From Combretum micranthum (Eukaryota; Streptophyta; Magnoliopsida; Myrtales; Combretaceae): a DNA stretch of 64,000 nucleotides. Shown in pieces: positions 45,990 to 59,323 of the stretch (within the stretch, counting starts at the first letter, position 1; every line of letters begins with the position of its first letter). The notes under the pieces are model-generated. The model made no database searches. It worked only from the letters and a program-made list of their open reading frames with translations, and was not told the origin of the DNA. The translations under genes and the position numbers were made by a program. The stretch is from NCBI GenBank assembly GCA_024138025.1, contig JAMXBD010000094.1, forward strand, positions 1,240,001 to 1,304,000. The letters are read 5' to 3'.

Positions 45990-48419
45990 ATTTGGTTTTG
46001 TGGATTTTTTTAAAAGTATATTATGCATGTAATATTCTTAAATATAATATCCAATTAGAATTATTAACTTCTTAATCCGTAGAATTTGTATTTGAATTAA
46101 TATCTCTTTCAAAATTATTAATATATAATCGTTAGATTTATTTGTTGAAATTTCTTTCTCGCTAATATCAACCCAGGAATTACACAAGCGATCTGTGAAA
46201 CTCTATTAGACTCAATCCTAATCCAATATAATATAGGAGATTTATGTCATCCCATATCTAAGGTTGCAATCAAATCTTTGTAATTATGCTAGACCTATTT
46301 ATAAAAGTACTCTTTTCTTTTTGCCATCTATAAAAGTACTCTTTTAATTAACTAATATATAATCAAACCAAAATCAATATCCTATAGATATTAACTCAAG
46401 AACAATCAAGAAAACATAATTAAATTAAGAAACTAATAACTTATGGAATAGCAATTTATCCCCATTCTCATAGCAACTTCGGGCTTTTCAAAAAATCTAG
46501 ACTAATTCCTCTAATCTTTCAATATATTTTCAATAAACATAGTAGAGATTAAAAATGACATAAGAAAGAAGAATGAAATCCCCTTTAACGACCAAATCTT
46601 GCAATCTTCTCTCTCTAAAAAACCATAGATTTTTTTTCTACCTAATTTTATTTAAAACCCTAAATCTAACTATATGATTTCTTCCTCCCTTTAAATCTCT
46701 ATTTATAAGAAAAACAGTCTTAACAAATCTTGGAGCATCCTGGCAAAAAAAAAAAAAAAAGAACTTGGAGTATCAAATATAGATCTAATAGGAGAGATAT
46801 CGAAGAACTGGATAAGATTCAACTAAATATCCAAAAATCACGACCAATACATGACCACTCCTATCCCACCGTGTTTCTCCTTAACTTCTCAAAACTTCTT
46901 CAAACATGCAAGAACATTCCTGGTACACGGCTAGAAGTATTTAACCATGGACCTCTCTAACCTCTTCTTTCACCATTTCTTAAAAAAACACGAGATTTTG
47001 TATCTCATCATGTAACTTCCTAATATTCAATATAACATACATAACCTCTTCTCTTGATTATGGATCTTTTATACTAAGTACACAAGGAATGCATGAGATA
47101 TACACTAGCCCATCTTCTTCTTATCTTTTCCAATTTTCTCCATTTTATTCTTCAACTTTCATCAAACTTGATTAAATCCTCTTCCAAAGCTCAAATATCC
47201 TTTCAAATTCCTAAAATCAAAATTTAACCAAATTAAGTATCAAATTCTTATAATTAGCTATCAAAATATATCAAATATAACCTTAATTCCCTTCTCATAT
47301 AAAGATTAAATGACACTTACAGTGTCATACATTAAGGGTAAAGCAAGGTTAGAGAAGATTGTGACTGTTGTGTTTAGGTGTGTGTATTGGGTTTTTCCAA
47401 GTTTTTTATTTTTATTAAACTACCCAAATTAAACCTTCAAAACATAATAAAACACTTAGTTATATTTATTTAGGGTGTTAATAATACGTTCAAAATTTTT
47501 ACAAAACTATGAATTCAATTTAAAGTAAAATTAAAAATTAAAAAAAATTAGACTATTTTTGCAAAAAAAAAAAAAAAAAATGAACTCTAAATGGCATTTA
47601 AGTTTATGAAAGAATTATTTTAATGGATTTGGTCATTTGAAGATGATACAAAGATATCTTGAACAACTTGTGTAATGAACACTTCAAAACCCTCTCACTT
47701 AAATATTAATTATCTCAATATTTATCAAATAAGGGCTATATATACAATAAATATCAAACAAGCTCAAAATAATTTCATATACATTTCTTTAAATATATAT
47801 AAACAAAAAGTTTTCGAAAGTTAAATTTCTCCATCTATTAATTATCCTAATTTTCATTTATATCATTTTAGTTCTCTTAAATAGCCAAAATAATTGATAT
47901 TTTTACCAAAAGAAAAATTATAACAATAGTTATTTTTATCATGCTTGACCTCTCAATATCTACATGCGTTTGATCTGTTGATTTATTTAAAAAAAAAAAA
48001 AACCCTTTTCTTTCATTGGATTTCAACAAATGACAAATATTTTTGGGAGCCTTTTATTTTGCATTAGATGAATTTTGTTAATATACATAGTCTTCATGCC
48101 ACTCAATTATGAAGGTTTTGGCAAAGAAATGATAGTTTTGATAATAAACAACTAACATGGTTTTTTAAAATTAAAATTATATTTATGAACCATTTATTAG
48201 CAATGACAATACAAAAAAATGAAGTACAAAATACCTCTTTTTGATTTAAAAAATTAATTGAAAATTCATCTAGACAGCAACTGTAAAGAATAACCTTATA
48301 TCACAACTATTTAAATTAATTTTCCAAAAATATCACATGATTTCATATGTTGGAACACCCCAAAATATTAAAAATGATAAATTTTCAAAAATATTTAAAA
48401 TAAGAAAAAAGCAAGTTAC
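45990..48419. other. AT-rich intergenic DNA
   Basis: No gene is supported. A short direct duplication, TATAAAAGTACTCTTTT, occurs at about 46,301 and 46,329. Poly-A runs occur near 46,745-46,760, 47,563-47,580 and 47,988-48,003. The 76-codon frame at 46,730-46,960 has no recognised domain. Confidence 0.45.
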
Positions 48420-49000
48420 GACATAAATAGAATAAGCACTAGGTGTCGAACCTTAGGTCACTATTGGGCGCTAAAGAGTTGTTAAAGGGCTTGCTTGTGC
48501 TTGAGGCAATATTGAGAAAATTACACCCCCATCTCACTAAGTAATGGTTTTGCTCACCCCCCTCAACAGATTGTTTTACAAGTAACTCCATAAGAGCAGG
48601 ATTGGAAAAGATTAGTGTGAATGAGAGTCATTTTATCCCAATATAGTTATCATAAGCACTTAAAGAGTTAAATCAAAGATGCGGATACCAATTCTAAATC
48701 ATGAATAAGATTTCCTTTGCTATTCAAGTTAATATAAATGTAAGCTATCTATAATTGGTAGGAGATCCTAATTCTCTGCAATTCTGTCAATTAGTGGAAT
48801 CTTGAAATTCTAATTTTTATGTATCAAATATATTCGTATATCATAAATAGCTTTAGTAATTAAATATTTAATAGATTATTGTGAACTTTAACACATAAGA
48901 CAGCTATCATGTAACTAGTGTACATGTCACATGACAATTCTAGTTCGTGATAGACAGAGTTGGGTTCAAGAGTTTCTAGTAAAGTTTCTTATAGCTTCTA
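48420..49000 (+). repeat. Decayed LTR-type repeat, copy 2
   Basis: CTCACTAAGTAATGG followed by CTCACCCCCC (48,535-48,563), then TTTTACAAGTAAC, GGAGATCCTAATTCTCTG and ATAAGACAGCTATCAT, match 710-1,100 in the same order and spacing. No coding or priming site is attached. Confidence 0.5.
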
Positions 49001-52000
49001 AAGTATTTACTTATTTTTGTTAGCAAATATCTAGTGGAACTTCTAATGTCTTTGTCATGGAGCCAGTTAGCCTATGTTTCTACCATTAATTCAATTATAA
49101 AAGGTTTTATATAAAAGTGTTTGAAATGATTTAGAATGCCAATCATTATTAAAGAATAAATTCTTAAAGATAAAGTCAAAAGAAAGTCACAGTGCGATTT
49201 AAATCATGTTTTTTTTCGCAAAATTATAGTTTTGCGCTATTTGAGAACTTGGATGACCTATAATTCAAAATTTAATTAAAAGTAAATAAAATAGACTTAG
49301 TCAAATTATTTAAACCATAACTAACCCATAAGATCAATTAAAAACCCTAGGCTAGTTAAAACTAGTAAAAATTTTATACATATAAAAACTGGATAACTAC
49401 CACTAAAAATCCTATCAGCTACCTTTTTTTTTTTTAATGCCTGACCATCAGCTACCTTGGACCACCCACGATTTACTCTCTCTTTTCTCTCGCTTTTATT
49501 TTCTTTCCTCCCCAATTTCTTCCTTAAAAATCCTCTCTACATATTGAAGGTAAGTGCCTTTAAAAATCTTAAACCTAATGGGTTTTAATGCTAAATAAGT
49601 AAGATTAACTTAAGATTAACACTAACTAGCTATCAAATCATGCTTATGAAAAAAATAATAAATTTAATGATAACATCTTTTTGTTTGCTTATTGGTTTCA
49701 TTTTTTTGAGAAAAAAATTCAATATAAAAAAAACCATTTATAGTGTACCTTTTCAAATAAACCTATTTAAGAATAGCATCTATTTGCTTAAAATGTCATA
49801 TATTCTATCTATTTATAATATATAATTTTCGAATCATTCTTGGATATTGTGTCCTTTCAAGTTGATTTTTCAATATCCATTGTTTATTTATAATATATAT
49901 TATTCGGAAGTTTGTTTCATCATAGTACCTTTTTGTTTCAATGCTTATAGAGATCCATCCTATTCCAAAGTTGCTAATGGGTATTACCTTTTCGTTTTTT
50001 TTTTCTATTATCATACCTTTTCCTTTTAAAATTCTATCACTTCAAACATTTTAAATATCTCATTTTTTCAAAATTTACCAATTATTATTTCTTATATATA
50101 ATTTAAAATTTTTCTTTGCATCTCTACAAATTTTTTTAATGGGAAGGACTACATTTTTATCGGGGTCACACTTTTTATCCATCCGTGGGAAGAATTTTGA
50201 AGGTTTTAATGCAATCTTATTAGATGTCACATTCTTCATTGTTCCCTCTTTCTTGCTTTTCCATCTTTTTTTTTTTCCCTCTAACTGTCACTTTCATATT
50301 TTACTTTGCAAGTACAATTTATTCATCTCACCTTGTATCTCTCTTTATGTCCAAGAAATTTTTTGATGTATGAAGTGGAATAGGAATCAATTGTTATTTA
50401 TTTTCAACTTTCATTCTATATCTCTCTTTATATCTACGATGTACATGCTATTTATTTGAGAAATTGTATGATACAAATTAGATCGAAGTAAGAGCGTGTG
50501 TTTCTTTCCTTCTATTTATATAGATATGCAGTATGCAATTTTTATTAATTGACATAATTAGTTGTATAAGAGTAATATTAAGTGTAAGATTACTAAAATT
50601 TATGCTTGGGTTTAGATTCAATGATTTGTTTTCAATCTCTAAAGAAAAATCCTTGTATTACATCTTAATGTCGCTCTTCTTATTATTTGTAACTAGTTTC
50701 ATTATAGATTTTTTTATGTAAATACATATTTCTTTTTCTTTTTTTTTTTAACATCTATGACCATGGACAGATAGAGATTGGTGTCTATTTTACTTTTCCT
50801 AATGTTATTCATAATATAAATTACATATAATAGTTACATGAAAATGGTGTGTTAGATTACTATCAATAATCTTAAATAGTTACATGAAAAGGGTGTGTTG
50901 GGTTACCATCAATACTCTTAAGTAGTTAAGCGTGAATTTTCTACATGTGATTCTAACATTGGCATTAAAAGAATAAATAAATTAATAAATTAAATAAAAA
51001 GAATTAAAATAATGAAAAATAAGACCTCTCATATTGGCATCATGGAAAGGCTATCACATGGCAGTAGGAAGCAATTTTTCATAGGATTGAAACGGTTGGT
51101 TATAAGTCATAATAGAGCTATGATAAAAAAGTGTGGCGGTGCACTTGTGATACCCAAAATAGATAGGAAGGATATTTTGCTTTGTCCAGAGATTACAATT
51201 CTACATTATTTTTTGTTTTTTATATCTTTGTCCTTTTTTTTACACTACAGTATCAAATTTTTGCGGTAAATATTGGCAATCTATTTATTGATTCTAAATT
51301 TGCATACTAGGAAAAAATGAAATTTATATATTTGAGAGAAAAAAGAGAAAAACAAAAGATGTTTATGAAGAGACTTTTGGGAAAAAAATTGAAATTCACG
51401 TTCTTCCATGTAAACTGTGTTATTATATTAAATTACTTTATTTAACTCCATCTTTATTTTTCGAACATAGCTATGGTTGTAGGAACATTCTATATGTTAT
51501 TATTTTGACTTAAGGAGAATATATTGATATGCTTAAATATGTTTGTACCATGTTATATCATAAGTTGATTTGAATTGGCCGTAATTCAAAAGTTACTGAA
51601 TTTAAAAATAACATCTACGTGTTAAATTCGTTCTTATGAAATATGTCACATGATGATTAAGAATGCATGCCCATTGAAGGATTCATTGATGTTATGGCAA
51701 TCTATCGGAGTGCACTGTTTTCATTCATTTGATTTTTGTGTGATTTTCTTTCTTTTTTTTCCTCCATTGGGAGTTGGTTAATTGTAGATTTCTTCAAGTA
51801 ACATGTTGATTCAAAATAAAATTTGGAAACTTAGTTGCGGATTGGTGATAGTGTAAAGAGATTATTCATTCTTTTAAGTCCATAGTAAATATACATTCAT
51901 ACTTCCATCTAAAGGTGATAGTCCATTAAATATATTTAACAAAATTTATTAAAATTCTTATGATTGCAAATGAAATGAAATCACTAAATATTATTTTATT

Positions 52001-52479
52001 TTATTATTTGTTATTGATAATCTTTATTAAATGTATTTGAAATATCAAAAAATTTTAAATGCTTAATTAATTTGAATTCACATATAATATGCTTGCTTGA
52101 GATATAGAATTATAGTGGATAATTAGATGATAATAAAATATAATGTGTTAACATGATTTATTAATTGTAATGTATTGTATGTTTGATTTATTAATACAAA
52201 TTAAGGTTAATGTAGTGCGGTATGTTATGTGTGTTAGTGTAATTTGATATTTATATTGCTTGTTAATTTTATGCATGTTAAGCTTAAGTTGTATAAAAAT
52301 AAATCCAACTCAATCCAAGCCAGGCATAGTAGAAATTTTAAGTCCCAAAGTCTAAGCCCAAGTTTCTTTATAAACTTTAAAGCCAAACGAACCCCAAAAC
52401 AAGCCCAAAGCCTACTCCATTTCTTCTCCAAATCTGTCTCAAAAGTCAAACACAACTCTTTTTTTTTTTTTTTTGACAA
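49001..52479. other. AT-rich intergenic DNA
   Basis: No gene is supported. Open frames such as 51,012-51,269 (85 codons) and 50,139-50,366 lack recognised motifs and are dominated by AT-rich codons. A GAAGGTAAGTGCC splice-donor-like string near 49,545 follows a pyrimidine-rich stretch and resembles the leader of the LTR segment at 52.6 kb. Confidence 0.4.
50831..50928. repeat. 46-bp tandem repeat, about 2.1 copies
   Basis: TAGTTACATGAAAATGGTGT at 50,831 recurs as TAGTTACATGAAAAGGGTGT at 50,877, with a third TAGTTA start at 50,923. Confidence 0.8.
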
Positions 52480-53019
52480 AATGGACATCCAAAATAGACC
52501 TTAAATTTGTCGAATTTCCTAAGATAAGTCTCAAACCATTTTATTCAAGTTTCCATCCAAGATTCATCAAGATCTCTCTTCCACTCATCATCCATAAGTT
52601 AAGGTAAGTTTATATGTCCTTTGTGATGATTTATTTCCTTTTTGTTCATGAATTTTCTATCAAAAGTAGTCTCTTGATAGGATTATATGTAATCTTGATA
52701 TGTTGATTTGTTGAGAAAGCTTTTAGATCCTTGAAGTTGTGGCATATGAGTTCTTGAAGTGGTTGTTGAGTGCAAGAAGTGTTGAGGTTGTTATGAAGGT
52801 GAAAGTTGGAGATGAATGGCTTGATTCTTAATGAGTGATGATTGAATTGTTTAATGTTAGTGATAAAGAGTAGTTATGTTTTGGTGTTGTTGTGAGTATA
52901 TGGTGGATTGTATATGGCTTTTGTTGAGTTTAAGTTGAATTAGAACATGTAAAAAGTGATGAAATGAAATATATAAACAGGGGATTTTTCGAAATGGACG
53001 CTACCTTATTTTCCCCAGT

Positions 53020-53225
53020 CTATACGAGCTCAGGCACAGGTGTGCACGTGCGTGCATGTGCCCGTGTAAACCAAAATTTATCCTCTGGACGTTTTTTTGA
53101 CCTCAGCACGACCTAGTGCATGGGCGTGCACAAGCCCGTGCTGAGCATGTTGCAAGGGAACATCGGTTTTAGGCACTTTTTCTTGCCAAGCATGGTCTCG
53201 AGCATGGTCATGCAAGAGGCTGTGT
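53020..53225. repeat. GC-rich short-palindrome block in LTR-like DNA
   Basis: GTGTGCACGTGCGTGCATG, GCATGGGCGTGCACAAGCC and GAGCATGGTCATGC are overlapping near-palindromes built from GCAC/GTGC/GCATG words. They stand out in an AT-rich setting. Confidence 0.65.
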
Positions 53226-54232
53226 ACCCAATTCTGCCTTTTATTTTTTTAAATAATAATTTCTTTTAAAATTTAAAATAAAGGAATGTTATATATATGT
53301 TTGTATAAATGTTAAATGAAGGATTTAAGCTAAGTTTCATTTAAGTTTGTTTTAAATCAAGAATTTAGAAACTTGTCTAAAGTTAATGTTCTAATTTATA
53401 TGAATTGGATTCTTTTATTTCAAATAATTCATCTCAATTGAAAGAGTCTATAGGTCTTTTTATCAAATATTCAAGGTACACAGTAACTTTGATTGTTTTA
53501 TGCTTAGGATAAGAATAATTTAAATCAATTCTAATTAAAGAGGAATTAAAAATTGTTTGAAATGGGTTGTGTTCTTCGTCGTTGAATCTGGTTCGAGGAG
53601 TGGCAACCTTGTTCGAGTGAACACAGTAGTTAGGTGCTTAGGCTATCTCTGTCATGGAGTCGTGATTTTTCTAAGTAGCTCGGCAGGTAATTGATAGGAA
53701 GAATAATATCGATGTAACATTTGTTTATTCTTAAGAAGAAGTAATATGATTTAGTTCACGTTTATGGGACTGTTGAACCAAGTGATATTATGGATTAAGT
53801 TAAGTATAGTTGAGTAAGGGCTATTAACCCTAGATGAAATTACTTTTCTCTTTATTGGTTATATCATTTAGGAGATATAGGTATTCGGGCTACTTATATC
53901 AATCTCCTGAGCATCGTGTCATTACTCAGGACCCCCAGTTTCCCAGTGACTTGCCCCGAAGTTTGAATATATTGCTCGACTGACTTAATCAAATATCAAT
54001 AATTGGATGGTTAATGCATTGCATATATCTTAAGCATGCTTGATATTTCATATTTGCTTTTGCTACTTGTGTACTAGGCCTCTGACTCATGATCTTATCT
54101 TTTAGGTGCTGATGAAGATGACTTTTATACTCAGTTGGGATATGGAACTGATTTTGATGACTTCTTGGATGATTGGGATGATTAAGAACCCCGACCTCTA
54201 TGAAGGAAGATCTTTTATAATAGATTAGGATG

Positions 54233-54255
54233 AATATATATATATATATATATAT
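54233..54255. repeat. (AT)n microsatellite
   Basis: An uninterrupted AT tract. Confidence 0.9.
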
Positions 54256-54560
54256 TTGGGACTAATATAATAATTGTTATATATTTTGACAACTTATATG
54301 TATTTGATTTTAAGTATGAGCTAGAGTTTAAGTTTATAAGCTCTTATGTTTGTATAAAAATATATGTACTATTCCTTTTGTCTTGTTTATGCAAGTGATA
54401 AGATAGTTTGTAATATTATGTATGAATTTCTTTTTGTGAGATGTTATCAAATGATTCTTATAACTGGTTTGTATAAGCAATTCTACAAACTTTCTCTTTA
54501 CAGACAACCTTACATGTAATATTACATGTTACATGTGGTTGGGGGACCGGATTTGCATGT

Positions 54561-55249
54561 TTTAATTAAGTAGTGAATCCGGATCCTTATAGTATTACCA
54601 ATGGAATGACTCCTTTGCATCAGTATTACCATTGACTATATTTTCAAGTATCACTATCCATTATATATTTTGCTTATAACAAAATAATGCTTATTTATAT
54701 AACATCATATTTGCATGTGCTATTTTTTCATCAAAATATGAAAATCATAATTGAAATATGTATCTATGCATTATGCAAGCTCGTGTCTAGTTGTTAAATT
54801 TGGAATTGTGATTAGTTATGAAATTTAAAGTGCTTAGGTAATGAATTATAGCTGTAATAATCAGTAGAGTTTGTATATATGCAACTGGGCATGTCGAAAC
54901 AAAATTCATAGTAAATCGAGTTGAATTTTGTAGATATGATATATTTTGTTGAGATAAATAGTTCATGGGTTGCTTCGCATGAATTGAATGTTAATTCGGT
55001 GAATTGATAATAACTCATACTATGGAGAAACATAAACTAACATGGGTATATATGACTTGATAACTATACTTAATCCTCTAATACGAAATTGGTCAATTGG
55101 GAAAATTGAGAACTTAGATAGATGCCCATGTTGAAATTGGAAATTAAGTTGTTTATGACCAAATATACATTTTAGAGACTTAGAGAATATATTGATAGAT
55201 CATGTGTGTATCAGTGCATAGAAAATCACCTTCTCAACGAAAGGATTTT
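54561..55249. other. AT-rich intergenic DNA
   Basis: No supported feature is visible. Confidence 0.4.
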
Positions 55250-56715
55250 CCTTATCGTTTGCTAATAAATAGATTTTTTTGAATGTGACTTATTGTCAAC
55301 TTTTAGTACCTTAGTAACTCATAAATTAACCTAAAATTCTCTTTCTCTCTAAACATAAGCCATAGAAATGATTCTTTGAAATTTGGAGTAACATGGTCAT
55401 GTTGACCAACATTAACCTTAAACACAGCCATGTACAGCTTGTGCTGACGAACACACCTTCAGACACAACTATGTTTAGCCTAAGACATCATCTTAGTGAA
55501 AGTCTTTGAATTCATGAACAACTATTATTGCACAAATTTTAGAAAAAAGGAGAAAGATTTTGGAAACAAATATCAAGTACATAGTAAAGGCGTATTGCTT
55601 TATAGAATACATCTAATAACAAGACTAATACTTAAACTCGATCCAATTGTTTGATAGTTATTGTGTAGCTGCTTGTTTTGGAAAGTGACGTCCTTAAACT
55701 TGGTTATGAGCCTACTCACAACTTTAGGATGAAACAGTAAATCAGGCACTTAGACCCCCGTGAAGTGTGTGGTATGACTTAGTGGATAGTTGATACATGA
55801 GATCTAAGACTCGACAATCAATTGGAGCTAGGATGAAGTTGCAATGAGTTTTGCAAGATTAAGGGATCTTACATAAAGCACCATAATAGACTTTGCTTAT
55901 TGATGGTTGGACGTGAGGAGCGAGCTATATGAGGCTACTACTTCTTTCTTTTCTTTCTTTTTCCCTAATAATTACTATACTTAGATGCTTGTCAAACCTT
56001 TGATACTTGATTCGGGACCTCTTTTGTTCCTTGTTATCATTTGATGAAAGTCAAACCTTTGATACTTGATTCGTGACTTATATTTAATTTTATTAAACCT
56101 ATCATTGTTGCACATTAGACTGGGTACATGTGACATGCATGGATGTACTTATTTACTAGGTACTAGGCTTCATTGCTTACTTTTTAATCATTTTAGGTGC
56201 TACTAAGGACTTGTATATGAATATATATTAGAATTCCTTGGGTTTTCGGAATGGAGACTACGAGTAAGCTTGAGACAGCACGGTGCATAACATAAAATAT
56301 GAATGTTCTTGAAAATTTTCTAGAGAAATCTTGTTAAAATTTTTCTTTTGCTTCCACATGACTCCAATTAACTAAATACTTAACTAATTTTACTTTTAGA
56401 TGGGCCTTTGGGCCCAATATATTTTCTAAAGCATGCCGTATCCATATAAGAGGTCCATAGTGGACGTTGTTTATATACAAATATTTTAATGAAAATTTAC
56501 TATTGAATAGGTATATTTACAAGTTTTTAATTAACCCACAATGTGGAAAAAAGTAGGTGGTATTTTGATGAAATTTACCAAAATTAAGGAGTGATTTTAT
56601 AATTGAAACATGGATAAAAACCCAACTAGTTTAGTAGAGCCTTACATATATTGTTTAGGTGATATATGTGGTGAAATTAATAAATCCAAAGCATTCAAGA
56701 TATTACAATTTTAGT
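55250..56715 (+). repeat. Probable decayed LTR ending at a primer-binding site
   Basis: A region with degenerate palindromes (GCCATGTACAGCTTGTGC near 55,428) is followed by a TTTTAGGTGCTACTAAGGA string near 56,192, resembling TTTTAGGTGCTGATGAAGA at 54,102. It ends next to a primer-binding-like TAGTATCAGAGCA at 56,716. The left end is not defined. No coding remnant follows. Confidence 0.4.
55991..56073. repeat. 24-bp direct repeat, 59-bp period
   Basis: GTCAAACCTTTGATACTTGA followed by TTCG occurs at 55,991-56,014 and again at 56,050-56,073. Confidence 0.9.
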
Positions 56716-56728
56716 TAGTATCAGAGCA
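56716..56728 (+). other. Primer-binding-site-like sequence
   Basis: TAGTATCAGAGCA differs by one base from the initiator tRNA-Met site TGGTATCAGAGC used by plant LTR elements. Confidence 0.5.
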
Positions 56729-58115
56729 ATAAATTTAAATTAATTAGGGCATGATACTTATGACGATAAGTATGAGAGTTGGTTGGAAATGTTTAGCTAG
56801 TTGTGTTACTTGATATGCTGGCTTAAAGTAGAAAACCCTAAAAATGGATAAGAACTAAATAATTAACAACTTAGCTCAAGGTGTAATCGTTTAATTTTAG
56901 CAATTGTATCATTACAATGGAAATAAGCAAAATCTATGTGCTCTATTTTGATTATGCGAGTGATGTAGTGATGAATTCTTCATGCCAATTGAACATGTGT
57001 GTTTCGTACTGCATAATATGTCTGTTAAATTCCCTCCACAATCAATCATCTGCGCATTTTTTTTTTTTTTCCAAATAAGTATTTTTCTTTATATTTTTGT
57101 TCTTTTCTATTGTAGTCTATCATATTGTATTTTTTCCCTAAAAATAGCAGTGAAGGGTTCTCTCCTTCGCTCCCAGTATACGCACAAGTTGGACTTCTCA
57201 AAAGTTGAAAATAAATCATAATCAATATTTTCTTTTGATTAATTACAAAAACATTACCGGTGTTTTGATCAATTTGTAAACACATGATCTATGTTATCTT
57301 TTTTGAGAATTAGGTGACCGTGTTTCATAAAAAAGTATTAATATTATTTAATAATTTTAGAATGACGCTTGTCAATATTTTATTAGTCATAAAATTAATT
57401 TTACATTATTTTTGAATTTTCTAATTTTCAAAAAATAATTTTTATAATATTTTTATTTATTTAATTTTATTTAGTATTATTTTTATTACATTAACTTTTT
57501 TTAAACCAATAAAACTATAACAAATTTCTTCTCGTAGTAATTAATGATGTTGACTTTTTTTTATAAAACTCGAATCATCTAATTATCAAAAAAGATAATA
57601 CAAATTATGTGTTTATGAATTACCTAAAACACAGATAACATTTTTATAATTAATCCTATTTTTTTCTAGGAAAATAAAAGGGAAGAATGAAAGAGCTACT
57701 CTCCTTTGCATATACGCACATTTTACAACAGGAGAGAAGGATTCATCCTAATACACAAGGCTATTGGGAAAAAAAAATAAAAAAAAAAAAATCAGTTTGA
57801 TTCATCGTACCTTTGTTCCTATGGTTGATATCCATTGAAATTGGCATATTTGTTAAGAAAAAGATATGTAAAAAGGACGATGATAAAGATCCTCGTATAG
57901 TTAGATTTAATAATATTATATTTTATCCATAAACATATTAATTTTTTTTCTAATACATAAAATATATATTTTTAAACTTGTAACTCCATCGATGCCCCCT
58001 CCCCCGCCACCAAAAAAAGAAAAAAAAGAAAAAAAAAAAAAATTGTAACCTTATTATCATCGTAAATTATTTTAGATGCAAATAGAATAATTTTTAAAAA
58101 TTGTACTATATTTTA
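56729..58115. other. AT-rich intergenic DNA
   Basis: No gene is supported. Poly-T and poly-A runs lie near 57,058-57,070, 57,770-57,790 and 58,020-58,040. Confidence 0.4.
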
Positions 58116-58367
58116 GGATCTATTTGGATTATTTGATTTTTATTTGTATCTTATTTATATTTGATTTGTATCTGTTTCTCATTTATATCTAATTTGCATC
58201 TGTTTTTCATTTCTATCTTATCTGTATCAAATTTTTATTAGATCTATTTGATTTTTTTATGAGTAAAAATGTCAATTTTTTATTTATATCTGTTTCTTAA
58301 ATATTTGTTTGAAGATGATATAAATAAGATAACAAAACGATTAGACAATAATGAAACAAATAGACTC
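58116..58367 (+). mobile_element. Family M1 MITE
   Basis: It starts GGATCTATTTGGATTATTTG and ends ACAAATAGACTC, inverted repeats matching the termini of the copy at 43,282. The interior has repeated TTGTATCTTATTTATAT-like strings and GATCTATTTGATTTTTTTAT. Confidence 0.6.
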
Positions 58368-58387
58368 AAATAAAAACAAATCATATA

Positions 58388-58572
58388 TTGTTTGGATCAT
58401 GTGATTTTCATTCGTATCTAATTTGTATCTACATCTTATTTGTACATAATTTGTATTTGATTTGTTTGATATGTTTATGGATAAAGGTTTATTTTTCATA
58501 TATATTTATTTTTTGATATAAATTATTTAAAAGATAAAAATAAAATATGATAAGACTAAAACGAACTAAACA
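58388..58572 (+). mobile_element. Family M1 MITE, second diverged copy upstream of the kinase gene
   Basis: TTGTTTGGATCATGTGATTT, CGTATCTAATTTGTATCTAC and TTTGATTTGTTTGATATG, ending ACGAACTAAACATC, follow the M1 order. It lies about 200 bp upstream of the guanylate kinase TATA box. Confidence 0.5.
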
Positions 58573-58780
58573 TCATCTCTTATAAAAAAAATTATATATG
58601 CATCAGATTTAAATAAAATAAGATGAAAAAAAATAATAATAATAATAAACAGCCCTAAGTGCACGCAAGAAAAAACGGAAAAATATAAAAGTAAGCTGGT
58701 GCTTGGCATGCTGCTTCTTGAATTGAATGCGACCAAATCAAGCCACCGCCCCTCCACCCTTCTTTCTCTTTCTCTCTTTC

Positions 58781-58787
58781 TATATAA
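58781..58787 (+). promoter_or_regulatory. Candidate TATA box of the guanylate kinase gene
   Basis: TATATAA follows a CT-rich stretch (CTTTCTCTTTCTCTCTTTC). It lies about 540 bp before the start codon, or about 210 bp when the 5'-UTR intron is removed. Transcription would be expected to start around 58,810-58,820. Confidence 0.5.
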
Positions 58788-58967
58788 CACACACAAAAAG
58801 AGAGGGGAGAATGCATTCCATAGCTTTCTTGACATTGTGAAGACTTGTGATTGAAAAAGCCAAACAACCCACACCTAACGAAACCTTTTCATTAAATCAA
58901 CTGTTACTCTACGTCTTTCACACATCCAAACAACCACTAATCCTCGTAACTCATACATTGAACGAAG

Positions 58968-59295
58968 GTATGTGTTTCTTAAATTTCATTCTCTAATTTC
59001 ACTTCCAATGTAGTTTGGTCTCAGCACGCTTCTTCTCTAGTTTGCCTTTAATAATATCAACGTGATCTCTGCTTTCTTTTGGGGTTTACTATCTTTAATA
59101 TCTGAATCACTCATATGTCCTTCGTCTTCTTCAATCATGTTTCTGTTTGAATTAATGAGGCGGTAATTAGCTAAAGATTGGATTTTTATTTGATGTGGAT
59201 CTTACTCTTGTTTAAAGATGTGATTTTTTGCTTTTGGGTTTTGCTATTTCCTTTCTGTTTTTGATATCTGATCTCTTGGATACATTGTTTTGCAG
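58968..59295 (+). other. 5'-UTR intron of the guanylate kinase gene
   Basis: The donor is AACGAAG/GTATGT and the acceptor TTTTGCAG/AGG. The intron lies entirely upstream of the ATG. Its T-rich body is typical of plant introns. Confidence 0.55.
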
Positions 59296-59323
59296 AGGAA
59301 GCTTTTGTTGAAGTGGGACTTCA

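Larger units (their letters stand above)
52480..54560 (+). repeat. Decayed LTR-type segment
   Basis: Features in order: a splice-donor-like AAGTTAAGGTAAGT near 52,600, a GC-rich palindromic block at 53,020-53,220, a CTGAGCATCGTG..ACTCAGGACCCCC motif near 53,908-53,937, a TTTTAGGTGCTGATGAAGATG string near 54,102 that opens a short acidic frame ending in DDWDD, and a microsatellite. This order is typical of long LTRs of plant gypsy-related or non-autonomous elements. That classification is an inference, and no internal domains are adjacent. Confidence 0.4.

Noticed and set aside
51012..51269. 85-codon frame as a gene
   Set aside because: It has some basic residues at the start but no recognised motif, an AT-rich second half and no promoter or splice context.
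58566..58874. Minus-strand frames at the kinase promoter
   Set aside because: They are the complement of the CT-rich promoter and TATA region and have no domain.
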